The translations under genes and the position numbers were made by a program. 6,090 nucleotides of DNA. It comes from GCA-003244245 sp036494005 (GTDB taxonomy: Bacteria > Actinomycetota > Actinomycetes > Mycobacteriales > Pseudonocardiaceae). Positions 1 to 5,577 of the stretch are shown here, piece by piece (position 1 is the stretch's first letter; every line of letters starts with the position of its first letter). The notes beneath the pieces are model-generated. The model worked only from the letters and a program-made list of their open reading frames with translations. It did no database searches and was not told the origin of the DNA. The DNA is taken from positions 1 through 6,090 of the forward strand of contig DASXOV010000193.1 of the NCBI GenBank assembly GCA_036494005.1. The letters run 5' to 3'.

Positions 1-14
1 GGAAAGGTGCAAAC

Positions 15-476
15 GTGTCCGGGGACGCCGTGACGGCGCTTGACAGGGTGTTCGCCCTGGCCACGTTCGTCGGCAAGTTGATGCAGGAGGCGCTAGCCGA
101 ACGCGGGTTGACCCCAGCCCGGGCCGAAGTGCTCGTCGTGCTCAACCAGCACGGCGCACTGGTGCAACGAGAGCTCAGCCAGGCGCTGCACTGCACGCCC
201 CGGCACGTGACCGCGCTGATCGACACCCTGGAAGCTCAGGGCTGGGTCACCCGTAGCCCACATCCGACTGATCGCCGGGCAATCCTGGTCACCTTGACCA
301 CCAAGGGAACGGCAGCCGCGGCCCGAATGGAGCGGGAACGGCAGCAAGCCGCTCAGGCCTTGTTCGCCGACCTGCCCGCCAGGGACCTGGCCGGCTTCGT
401 GGCGGTGGCTGATCATGTGTTACGTCAGGTCGGCAACCCCTATCCGGTCCAGGAGGGCGTCACCACACAGCAATGA
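15..476 (+). CDS. MarR-family winged-helix transcriptional regulator
   Basis: A 153-residue protein, the usual MarR length. It starts at GTG 15, preceded by a purine-rich GGAAAGG (1-7) that can serve as ribosome binding site. N-terminal helices (about 5-30) should form part of the dimer interface. The winged helix-turn-helix runs from about 33 to 98: a first helix around TPARAEVLVVL, helix 2 around QRELSQAL, the recognition helix around TPRHVTALIDTLEAQGWV (61-78), and a wing holding the family's DRR signature (Asp86-Arg87-Arg88) followed by LVTLT. The C-terminal helices (100-140) complete the dimer domain. Such proteins bind palindromic operators as dimers and usually release DNA on binding a small ligand or on oxidation. 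Cys60 lies just before the recognition helix, but nothing shows it is a redox sensor. The target is unknown. The next same-strand genes are a possible small ORF and a carbonic anhydrase, 241 bases on, so regulation of the latter is possible but unproven. The promoter lies outside the window. Confidence 0.93.
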   Translation: MSGDAVTALDRVFALATFVGKLMQEALAERGLTPARAEVLVVLNQHGALVQRELSQALHCTPRHVTALIDTLEAQGWVTRSPHPTDRRAILVTLTTKGTAAAARMERERQQAAQALFADLPARDLAGFVAVADHVLRQVGNPYPVQEGVTTQQ

Positions 477-556
477 GGCGAATCGGCATCCGATCCCGAT
501 CGCCGGGACGCGATCAGCGACTCCCCTTGCCTCCGGCCCGATGGTTAGGTGACGAT

Positions 557-658
557 ATGCGCATGAGGCGCGCCCTGCTCGAGCAGTTCTGGCCGAGCAG
601 ACGTATGCACGCCTACGACGAGCTGTGTAGCAGGGCCGCGCGTCGGCGCACGCCCTGA
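557..658 (+). CDS. Possible small basic protein or leader peptide, 33 aa
   Basis: ATG 557 is preceded by AGGTGA (547-552) with a four-base spacer; this hexamer is fully complementary to the usual UCACCU of the 16S rRNA tail. The 33-codon frame is rich in G or C at third positions, like real genes nearby, whereas the same frame upstream of 557 is not, so the coding-like stretch begins where the start codon is. The product begins MRMRRALLEQFWPSRR, has nine arginines and one cysteine, and no signal peptide, membrane segment or family I recognise. It ends 59 bases before the carbonic anhydrase start on the same strand, so it could be a leader peptide or a small independent protein. A chance open frame in GC-rich DNA is the main alternative. 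Confidence 0.3.
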   Translation: MRMRRALLEQFWPSRRMHAYDELCSRAARRRTP

Positions 659-707
659 GCTTCCCGCCCGCGCGGCCGCTCCCGGTGCCCTTTACCCCTT
701 GAACACC

Positions 708-712
708 AGGAG
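708..712 (+). promoter_or_regulatory. Ribosome binding site deciding the carbonic anhydrase start
   Basis: AGGAG at 708-712 lies five bases before GTG 718, good Shine-Dalgarno spacing. It supports this GTG as the start, as does the close match of the resulting N-terminus (VTDELLANNARYA) to the Rv1284 family. Confidence 0.75.
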
Positions 713-717
713 TCTGT

Positions 718-1206
718 GTGTCTGTCACCGATGAACTGCTCGCCAACAATGCCCGCTACGCCGAGAGCTTCCGGGGTCCGCTGCCGCTGCCGCCCGCCAA
801 GCACGTCGCGGTGGTCGCCTGCATGGATGCCCGGCTCAACGTCTACGGCATCCTCGGCCTCAACGAGGGCGAGGCGCACGTGATCCGGAATGCGGGCGGT
901 GTGGTCACCGACGACGAGATTCGCTCGCTGGCGATCAGCCAGCGGCTGCTCGGCACCCAGGAAATCGTCCTCATCCACCACACCGACTGCGGGATGCTCA
1001 CTTTCACCGACGATCAGTTCAAGAAGTCCATCCAGGACGACACGGGAATCAAGCCGGCGTGGGCTGCCGAGGCGTTCCCCGACCTCGACGACGACGTCCG
1101 GCAGTCGATCGCCCGGATCAAGGCGAGTCCGTTCGTTCCGAACAAGGACAACGTCCGCGGCTTCGTTTTCGACGTGGCCACCGGGAAGCTCAACGAGGTC
1201 ATCTGA
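718..1206 (+). CDS. canA: Beta-class carbonic anhydrase (Rv1284/CanA type)
   Basis: A zinc enzyme that interconverts CO2 and bicarbonate in the cytoplasm. The 162-residue product is nearly the length of M. tuberculosis Rv1284 and resembles it from end to end, including the C-terminal RGFVFDVATGKLNEV. The catalytic set is complete: Cys35, Asp37 and Arg39 in ACMDARL, and His88 and Cys91 in HHTDCGM. The three zinc ligands should be Cys35, His88 and Cys91, with the Asp37-Arg39 pair controlling access to the metal as in other beta enzymes. The segment EGEAHVIRNAGG (50-61) is the conserved core loop. It starts at GTG 718. It ends 15 bases before a strong hairpin and faces the HMG-CoA lyase gene tail to tail. 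Bicarbonate is the co-substrate of the acyl-CoA carboxylase encoded further right, which makes the proximity suggestive, though the genes are not co-transcribed. Confidence 0.97.
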   Translation: MSVTDELLANNARYAESFRGPLPLPPAKHVAVVACMDARLNVYGILGLNEGEAHVIRNAGGVVTDDEIRSLAISQRLLGTQEIVLIHHTDCGMLTFTDDQFKKSIQDDTGIKPAWAAEAFPDLDDDVRQSIARIKASPFVPNKDNVRGFVFDVATGKLNEVI

Positions 1207-1220
1207 CCACTGCGCGGCGA

Positions 1221-1251
1221 GGGTTGGTGGCTCTTGAAGAGCCACCAACCC
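1221..1251. terminator. Bidirectional hairpin terminator between convergent genes
   Basis: GGGTTGGTGGCTCT (1221-1234) and AGAGCCACCAACCC (1238-1251) form a perfect 14-bp stem closed by the three-base loop TGA. It begins 15 bases after the carbonic anhydrase stop and lies two bases beyond the HMG-CoA lyase stop on the other strand, so it can end transcription from both sides. There is no T-tract on either side, which is common in actinobacterial terminators. Confidence 0.85.
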
Positions 1252-1253
1252 GG

Positions 1254-2195
1254 TCAGCCGCCCAGCGCGCGAACCACGCGGGAGGGCGAGGGCCTGCCGA
1301 GCCGGCCCGCCATCCATGTGCTGGTGTGCACCAGTGCGTCGAGGTCGACCCCGTGCTCGATGCCGAGCCCGTCCAGCATCCAGACCAGGTCCTCGGTGGC
1401 GAGGTTGCCGGTGGCCGACTCCGCGTAGGGGCATCCGCCCAGCCCGCCCGCCGCGGCGTCCACACAGCTCACTCCGGCGTGCAGCGCGGCGAGGGTGTTG
1501 GACAACGCTTGCCCGTAGGTGTCGTGGAAGTGCACGGCGAGCGCCGGGATCCCCACCCCGGAACTGGTCAGGCTCTCCAGCAGTGCCGTGACGTGACCCG
1601 GGGTCGCCACGCCGATGGTGTCACCGAGGGAGAGCTGATCACAGCCCATGTCCAGCAGCCGGTGCGCGACCGCCGCCACCTGCTCCACCCCGACGGCGCC
1701 CTCCCACGGGTCGCCGAAGCACATCGACACGTACCCGCGCACCCCGAGCCCCTCCGCGCGCGCCCGGCCGACCACCGGTGCGAACATCCCGAACTGCTCG
1801 TCCAGACTCCGATTGAGATTGCGCCGGGCGAAGCTCTCAGTGGCGGAGGCGAAGATCGCGATCTCGGTGACCCCCGCAGCCAGTGCCCGGTCCAGCCCCC
1901 GGCCGTTGGGCACCAGCACCGGGTAGCGCACGCCGGCCCGGCGGTTCAGCAACGTCAGCAGCTCCGCGGCGTCGGCCAGCTGCGGCACCCAGCGGGGGTG
2001 CACGAAACTGGTCGCCTCCAGTACCGCCAGCCCGGCGTCGGCCAACCGGTCCAGGAACTCGGCCTTGACCTCGGCGGACACCACCACCGACTCGTTCTGC
2101 AGCCCGTCGCGCGCGGCGACCTCCCAGATCATCACCTGCTCGGGCAACCCGTCCGCACGGTGCCGGTCGGGCAGCCCGGCCTGTCTGACCCCCAT
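1254..2195 (-). CDS. mvaB: Hydroxymethylglutaryl-CoA lyase
   Basis: Splits 3-hydroxy-3-methylglutaryl-CoA into acetoacetate and acetyl-CoA, the last step of leucine breakdown, in the cytoplasm. The 313-residue protein is a DRE-TIM metallolyase. It has Arg29-Asp30 in the barrel-opening ARDGLQNE motif, EATSFVHPRWVPQ (60-72), the metal-binding pair His222/His224 in VHFHDTYGQ, the signature loop GGLGGCPYA (250-258) with catalytic Cys255, and Asn264 in ATGNLATEDL, a likely further metal ligand. All residues expected for catalysis are present. ATG 2195 begins one base after the stop of the upstream PH-domain gene (TGA-G-ATG), pointing to translational coupling. No strong ribosome binding site precedes it, and ATG at residue 22 is a possible later start, but residues just before it (GLPEQV) look like family sequence. 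A related acyl-glutaryl-CoA lyase is the only real alternative. Confidence 0.95.
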   Translation of the reverse strand: MGVRQAGLPDRHRADGLPEQVMIWEVAARDGLQNESVVVSAEVKAEFLDRLADAGLAVLEATSFVHPRWVPQLADAAELLTLLNRRAGVRYPVLVPNGRGLDRALAAGVTEIAIFASATESFARRNLNRSLDEQFGMFAPVVGRARAEGLGVRGYVSMCFGDPWEGAVGVEQVAAVAHRLLDMGCDQLSLGDTIGVATPGHVTALLESLTSSGVGIPALAVHFHDTYGQALSNTLAALHAGVSCVDAAAGGLGGCPYAESATGNLATEDLVWMLDGLGIEHGVDLDALVHTSTWMAGRLGRPSPSRVVRALGG

Positions 2196-2196
2196 C

Positions 2197-2703
2197 TCAG
2201 CGCCGGCTCGTCCAGTCGGACCCGTCCGGGTCGATGTCCTGGTGCAGCAACGAGTGCACCCGTTCGACCTGCGGGATGTCGTCGAACTCCAGTGGCTCGT
2301 CAGATGCCGACTCGATGCTCAGCGTTCCGCAGCCCAGCATCCGCTCCACCAACGTGTGCCGGAACTGCACGCTGTTGATCCGGTTGACCGGGATGTCGAT
2401 GCCGCTGCGGGACAGCACACCCTCCCGGACAAGCACCCGTCTGGTGGTGAGCACGAAGTGGGTGGTGCGCCAGCGCAGCAGCGGCGCCAGGGTCAGCCAG
2501 ATCACCCCGATCCCGCCGAGCACGGCCAGCGCGATCCAGGCCGGGAACGCCCAGGGCTGCCGGGCGACCAGAGCGGCCAGATAAGCGCACAGCGCGACGA
2601 TGAGCAGGAAGGCCAGCACCGGCAGGACCAGCATCTTCCAGTGCGGATGCTTGTGGAGCACCACCCGTTCGTCGGGCCTGAGCAGATCGTCCGGATACGG
2701 CAC
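2197..2703 (-). CDS. Membrane protein with bacterial PH domain (Rv3278c-like)
   Basis: A 168-residue protein from the chosen GTG 2703. Its order is a short cytoplasmic N-terminus with the family's YPDDLLRPDERVVLHKHPHW (3-22), two membrane segments (about 24-47 and 54-76), then a bacterial PH domain (YdbS/DUF304 type) from about 80 to 155, starting RWRTTHFVLTTRRVLVREG and running through PVNRINSV and ERMLGCGTLSIESA. The biochemical role of these proteins is not established; the domain is probably cytoplasmic next to the membrane. The frame stays open to GTG 2721, but AAAGGAGG sits at 2715-2708, inside that extension, and points to GTG 2703, which also gives the expected N-terminus. A weak -10 (TACCGT, 2732-2727) would start transcription near 2720, just ahead of that site. 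Placement beside birA and accD matches the M. tuberculosis order. It is probably co-transcribed with the lyase gene one base downstream, an unexplained partnership. Confidence 0.9.
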   Translation of the reverse strand: MPYPDDLLRPDERVVLHKHPHWKMLVLPVLAFLLIVALCAYLAALVARQPWAFPAWIALAVLGGIGVIWLTLAPLLRWRTTHFVLTTRRVLVREGVLSRSGIDIPVNRINSVQFRHTLVERMLGCGTLSIESASDEPLEFDDIPQVERVHSLLHQDIDPDGSDWTSRR

Positions 2704-2707
2704 CCCT

Positions 2708-2715
2708 CCTCCTTT
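2708..2715 (-). promoter_or_regulatory. Strong ribosome binding site deciding the PH-protein start
   Basis: AAAGGAGG on the minus strand (2715 down to 2708) is a near-perfect Shine-Dalgarno sequence, with four bases (AGGG) between it and GTG 2703. Because it lies inside the longer open frame, it argues against the GTG codons at 2721 and 2718 as starts. Confidence 0.75.
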
Positions 2716-2932
2716 CACCACCGGTCACGGTACCGCTGATCCGGGCGATACCGACGCCGGTACTGTGCGGGCAGCGGGCTCGCCGCATGAGTAATGCCCA
2801 CACGGCAATAGAGAGCGGAGGCCGTTGCGAGTCATCTCCTCGAAATGGTGTCCCCTCGACCGGCCAGGGTGATGTAAAGAATGTACTCATTCGGGCGTAT
2901 AGGGATCCCATCACCGACATCGAACAGGAATA

Positions 2933-2948
2933 ACCGACTCCAGCCGGT
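2933..2948 (-). terminator. Weak hairpin just after birA, possible terminator
   Basis: Read on the minus strand, ACCGGC, loop TGGA and GTCGGT form a six-pair stem with one G-T pair, followed by TATTCC. It begins one base past the birA stop. The stem is short, so it may only pause polymerase or be incidental. Confidence 0.25.
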
Positions 2949-2949
2949 C

Positions 2950-3804
2950 CTACCGCTGGTGAGCGACCCGCACGTGGGTCACATCGCCGGCCGCAACCGC
3001 GACGTGCTGTCCGCCGGACAGCACGACAAGCCGACCCGCGCTATCCACATCGTCCGCGTTGCCAGTCAGCGCGGGTTGCCCCGGCAGTTCCACTCGGACG
3101 CAGTGGCCCAGGGTCGCGCAATGCGTCCGGTAGGCCTCCCGCAGACCAGCCGAAACAGGATCGCCTCGGTGCCCGCACCATGCCCGCAAGTCAGTGTCCA
3201 ATGTGCGCAGCAACTCCCGCAATAGCACGTCGCGGTCCGTGCAGGCGGCCCGCTCGATAGCCAGTGAGGTGGCGTGCGGCACCGGCAGCTCGTCCGGATG
3301 CACCGTGACATTGAGGCCGATGCCGAGCACCACGGAAGGTCCGGGGGCCACCTCGGCGAGGATCCCGGCGGCTTTGCGCCCGCCGGCACCGAGTAGCAGG
3401 TCGTTCGGCCATTTCAGCGCGGCCGGGACGGCTCCGAGCGCGCTGACCGTCCGGCACAGCGCAACACCCGCCAGCAGCGACAGCCAGGCCCACCGGGCTT
3501 GGGGCACCTCGGTGGGCCGCAGCAGCACCGACAACACCAGCCCGGAGCGGGCGGGTGCCACCCAGCTGCGTGCCAGCCGCCCTCGGCCGGAACTCTGGTG
3601 CTCGGCGACAAGCACCGTGCGGTCCGGAGCACCCGCTCGAGCCGCCTCGGCCAGCGCGGTATTCGTCGAGGGCACTGACTCGACGACGTCCAGCGCGGCG
3701 TACGGCCCGCCCGGCGCTACCAGGACATGGCGCAGCGCGGCCACGCTCAGCGGCGAACGCACGGACCCAGCGCGACCAGGGGGACCGGCGGGAACACGCG
3801 ACAC
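2950..3804 (-). CDS. birA: Biotin--[acetyl-CoA-carboxylase] ligase (BirA)
   Basis: Makes biotinyl-AMP from biotin and ATP and transfers biotin to the acceptor lysine of carboxylase alpha subunits. The product (284 residues from GTG 3804) has no N-terminal DNA-binding domain, so it is a group I ligase and not itself a repressor. It has STNTALAEAA (46-55), the biotinyl-AMP loop SSGRGRLARSW (71-81), KWPNDLL (131-137), the catalytic-site segment GRKAAGILAE (143-152) and GIGLNV (161-166), then a C-terminal beta domain ending GDVTHVRV. The loop has Ala78 where the E. coli enzyme has Gly; this position varies among ligases. Start choice is uncertain. TTG 3813 opens the frame, but GTG 3804 lies eight bases after a TAGCGT -10-like hexamer and would give a leaderless message; GTG 3762 is also possible. 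It is divergent from accD5, whose enzyme partner needs this biotinylation. Confidence 0.95.
   Translation of the reverse strand: MSRVPAGPPGRAGSVRSPLSVAALRHVLVAPGGPYAALDVVESVPSTNTALAEAARAGAPDRTVLVAEHQSSGRGRLARSWVAPARSGLVLSVLLRPTEVPQARWAWLSLLAGVALCRTVSALGAVPAALKWPNDLLLGAGGRKAAGILAEVAPGPSVVLGIGLNVTVHPDELPVPHATSLAIERAACTDRDVLLRELLRTLDTDLRAWCGHRGDPVSAGLREAYRTHCATLGHCVRVELPGQPALTGNADDVDSAGRLVVLSGGQHVAVAAGDVTHVRVAHQR
3003..3025. repeat. Perfect 10-bp inverted repeat inside the birA 3' end
   Basis: CGTGCTGTCC (3003-3012) and GGACAGCACG (3016-3025) are exact complements around a three-base loop. The hairpin encodes part of the C-terminal domain (around LSGGQHV) and ends about 50 bases before the birA stop. 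No T-tract follows. It may be a chance consequence of codon choice or may pause transcription. Confidence 0.6.
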
Positions 3805-3812
3805 GCGCGGCA

Positions 3813-3818
3813 ACGCTA
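3813..3818 (-). promoter_or_regulatory. Candidate -10 of birA, leaderless type
   Basis: On the minus strand TAGCGT (3818 down to 3813) fits the actinobacterial TANNNT -10 pattern and lies eight bases before GTG 3804. A transcript starting at or near that GTG would be leaderless, in keeping with the absence of a ribosome binding site. No good -35 hexamer is visible. Confidence 0.4.
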
Positions 3819-3876
3819 CTCGGTGCCATCACCGCGACGCGGGGCTGCTCGCATCGTCACACTCACGTGCGGTGTG

Positions 3877-3894
3877 GTGCCCGTCCCGGGGCAC
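3877..3894. promoter_or_regulatory. Candidate operator palindrome upstream of accD5
   Basis: GTGCCC (3877-3882) and GGGCAC (3889-3894) are perfect inverted half-sites separated by six bases, a geometry suited to a dimeric regulator. The element ends five bases before the accD5 -10 candidate and covers its -35 region. I cannot assign a regulator. Confidence 0.3.
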
Positions 3895-3899
3895 CCTCC

Positions 3900-3905
3900 T
3901 AGGGT
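3900..3905 (+). promoter_or_regulatory. Candidate -10 of accD5, leaderless type
   Basis: TAGGGT at 3900-3905 fits TANNNT and is followed by seven bases before ATG 3913, so transcription would begin at or one base from the A of the start codon. The alternative is that AGGG (3901-3904), eight bases before the ATG, acts as a weak ribosome binding site from a promoter further upstream. Confidence 0.45.
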
Positions 3906-3912
3906 GGCGCCC

Positions 3913-5577
3913 ATGAGCAGCGCCACCGAGCCGATCGGCCCAGCCCCGGTCAGTGCAGCCCCGACCAGTGCAGCCTCCCGTGACGAGCCGGACATCCACA
4001 CCACTGCGGGCAAGCTTGCGGACCTGTACCGGCGCAATGACGAGGCGGTGCACGCCGGGTCGGCCCGCGCGGTGGCGCGGCAGCACGCGAAGGGCAAGAA
4101 AACCGCCCGCGAACGGATCGAGCTGCTGCTGGACCCCGGCTCGTTCATCGAGCTCGACGAGCTGGCCCGGCACCGCTCCACCAACTTCGGGCAGGACGCC
4201 AACCGGCCCTACGGTGACGGCGTCGTCACCGGCCACGGCACTGTCGACGGACGGCCGGTGTGCGTGTTCAGCCAGGACGTGACGGTGTTCGGCGGCAGCC
4301 TCGGTGAGGTGTACGGCGAGAAGATCGTCAAGGTGATGGACCTGGCGATCAAGATCGGCTGCCCGGTGATCGGGATCAACGACGGTGGCGGCGCCCGGAT
4401 CCAGGAGGGCGTGGTCGCGCTCGGCCTGTACGGGGAGATCTTCCTGCGCAATGTGCGCAGCTCCGGGGTGATCCCGCAGATCTCGCTGATCATGGGTCCG
4501 TCGGCCGGCGGCGCGGTGTACTCCCCGGCACTCACCGACTTCACCGTGATGGTGGACAAGACCAGCCACATGTTCATCACCGGGCCGGACGTGATCAAGA
4601 CGGTGACCGGCGAGGACGTCGACATGGAGGAGCTGGGCGGCGGCCGGGCGCACAACTCCAAGTCCGGCGTGGCGCACTACCTGGCCGACGACGAGGACGA
4701 CGCGCTCGCCTACGTCAAGGAGCTGCTGTCGTTCCTGCCGTCCAACAACCTGTCCGAGCCGCCGGCGTTCGCGGCCGCCGAGCCGGTCGAGGGGTCCATC
4801 ACCGACGGGCTCACCGAGACCGACCTGGAGCTGGACACCCTCATCCCGGACTCGCCGAACCAGCCCTACGACATCCGCGAAGTGATCAGCCGGGTGGTCG
4901 ACGAGGGCGAGTTCCTCGAGGTGCACAGCCTGTTCGCGCCGAACATCGTGGTCGGTTTCGGCCGCGTCGAGGGACAGAGCGTCGGCGTGGTGGCCAACCA
5001 GCCCACCCAGTTCGCCGGCTGCCTGGACATCGACGCCTCCGAGAAGGCGGCCCGGTTCGTCCGCACCTGCGACGCGTTCAACATCCCGGTGCTGACCTTC
5101 GTCGACGTGCCGGGCTTCCTGCCGGGCACCGAGCAGGAGTGGAACGGGATCATCCGGCGCGGCGCGAAGCTGATCTACGCCTACGCCGAGGCCACCGTCC
5201 CCAAGGTCACCGTGATCACCCGCAAGGCCTACGGCGGTGCCTACGACGTAATGGGGTCCAAGCACCTCGGCGCCGACGTCAACATCGCCTGGCCGACCGC
5301 CCAGATCGCGGTCACCGGTGCGCAGGGCGCGGTGAGCATCCTGTACCGCAAGGACCTCAAGGAGCTGGCCGGCGACGAGCTGGCCGCCAAGCGCTCCGAG
5401 CTGCAGCAGGACTACGAGGACACCCTCTGCAACCCCTACATCGCGGCCGACCGCGGCTACATCGACGGGGTCATCCCGCCGTCGCACACCCGGGGCCACG
5501 TCGGCCGGTCGCTGCGTCTGCTGGCCACCAAGCGGGAGGCCGCGCCGGCCCGCAAGCACGGGAACATCCCCCTGTGA
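3913..5577 (+). CDS. accD5: Acyl-CoA carboxylase beta (carboxyltransferase) subunit AccD5/PccB
   Basis: Transfers the carboxyl group from biotin on the alpha subunit to propionyl-CoA, and possibly acetyl-CoA, giving methylmalonyl-CoA or malonyl-CoA for fatty acid, mycolate or polyketide building. The 554-residue protein (M. tuberculosis AccD5 is 548) has a variable Ala/Pro/Ser tail (1-27), then IHTTAGKLADL where similarity begins. The N-terminal crotonase-like domain contains GINDGGGARIQEGV (154-167) and the first oxyanion loop MGPSAGGAVYSPA (194-206). The C-terminal domain contains NQPTQFAGCLDIDASEKAARF, VDVPGFLPGTEQEWNGIIRRGAK, and the second oxyanion loop RKAYGGAYDVMGSK (437-450). Asp445 aligns with Asp422 of Streptomyces coelicolor PccB, a substrate-selecting residue, where M. 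tuberculosis AccD5 has Cys. The frame is open back to 3727, but that would run into the divergent birA gene, so ATG 3913 is preferred. Its stop overlaps accE by four bases. The biotinylated alpha subunit is not in this window. Confidence 0.97.
   Translation: MSSATEPIGPAPVSAAPTSAASRDEPDIHTTAGKLADLYRRNDEAVHAGSARAVARQHAKGKKTARERIELLLDPGSFIELDELARHRSTNFGQDANRPYGDGVVTGHGTVDGRPVCVFSQDVTVFGGSLGEVYGEKIVKVMDLAIKIGCPVIGINDGGGARIQEGVVALGLYGEIFLRNVRSSGVIPQISLIMGPSAGGAVYSPALTDFTVMVDKTSHMFITGPDVIKTVTGEDVDMEELGGGRAHNSKSGVAHYLADDEDDALAYVKELLSFLPSNNLSEPPAFAAAEPVEGSITDGLTETDLELDTLIPDSPNQPYDIREVISRVVDEGEFLEVHSLFAPNIVVGFGRVEGQSVGVVANQPTQFAGCLDIDASEKAARFVRTCDAFNIPVLTFVDVPGFLPGTEQEWNGIIRRGAKLIYAYAEATVPKVTVITRKAYGGAYDVMGSKHLGADVNIAWPTAQIAVTGAQGAVSILYRKDLKELAGDELAAKRSELQQDYEDTLCNPYIAADRGYIDGVIPPSHTRGHVGRSLRLLATKREAAPARKHGNIPL

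Larger units (their letters stand above)
477..717 (+). other. Gap between MarR gene and carbonic anhydrase gene
   Basis: The first part (477-556) shows no coding signal: third positions of the frame that stays open from ATG 473 are mixed, unlike the real genes here. From 557 a short GC3-rich frame begins (listed separately). Two short perfect palindromes lie here, ATGCGCAT (557-564) and CTGCTCGAGCAG (575-586), and GAGCAG recurs at 595-600. They could be operator half-sites for a dimeric regulator, but they also lie inside the possible small ORF. The last 59 bases before GTG 718 hold a good ribosome binding site but no promoter I would defend. Confidence 0.5.
2704..2949. other. Less GC-rich gap between birA and the PH-domain gene
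   Basis: These 246 bases are visibly richer in A and T than the flanking genes, especially 2788-2935. On the minus strand they should contain the promoter of the PH/lyase pair; a weak -10 (TACCGT) lies at 2732-2727. A 48-codon open frame on the plus strand (2787-2933) has mixed third positions and no ribosome binding site, so I do not call it. A short hairpin near the birA end is listed separately. I see nothing else I can name. Confidence 0.5.

Noticed and set aside
473..556. Extension of the small ORF back to ATG 473, overlapping the MarR stop as ATGA
   Set aside because: Third positions are mixed in this part and no ribosome binding site precedes 473; only the part from 557 looks possibly coding.
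613..1434. 273-codon minus-strand frame opposite carbonic anhydrase
   Set aside because: Antisense to a complete carbonic anhydrase and crosses the terminator hairpin; no recognisable motif.
1059..2378. 439-codon open frame on the plus strand opposite the HMG-CoA lyase gene
   Set aside because: It overlaps carbonic anhydrase in another frame and is antisense to a lyase with all catalytic residues; its composition is Arg/Pro/His-rich noise.
2704..2721. Six-residue N-terminal extension of the PH-domain protein from GTG 2721
   Set aside because: The extension encodes the Shine-Dalgarno sequence itself (AAAGGAGG), so GTG 2703 is the better start.
2787..2933. 48-codon plus-strand open frame in the birA-PH gap
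   Set aside because: No ribosome binding site, third positions not GC-rich, no recognisable product; kept only as a note in the gap finding.
3727..3912. N-terminal extension of AccD5 to 3727
   Set aside because: It would overlap the 5' end of the divergent birA gene, is Arg/His-rich, and has no counterpart in AccD5. A -10-like hexamer sits just before ATG 3913.
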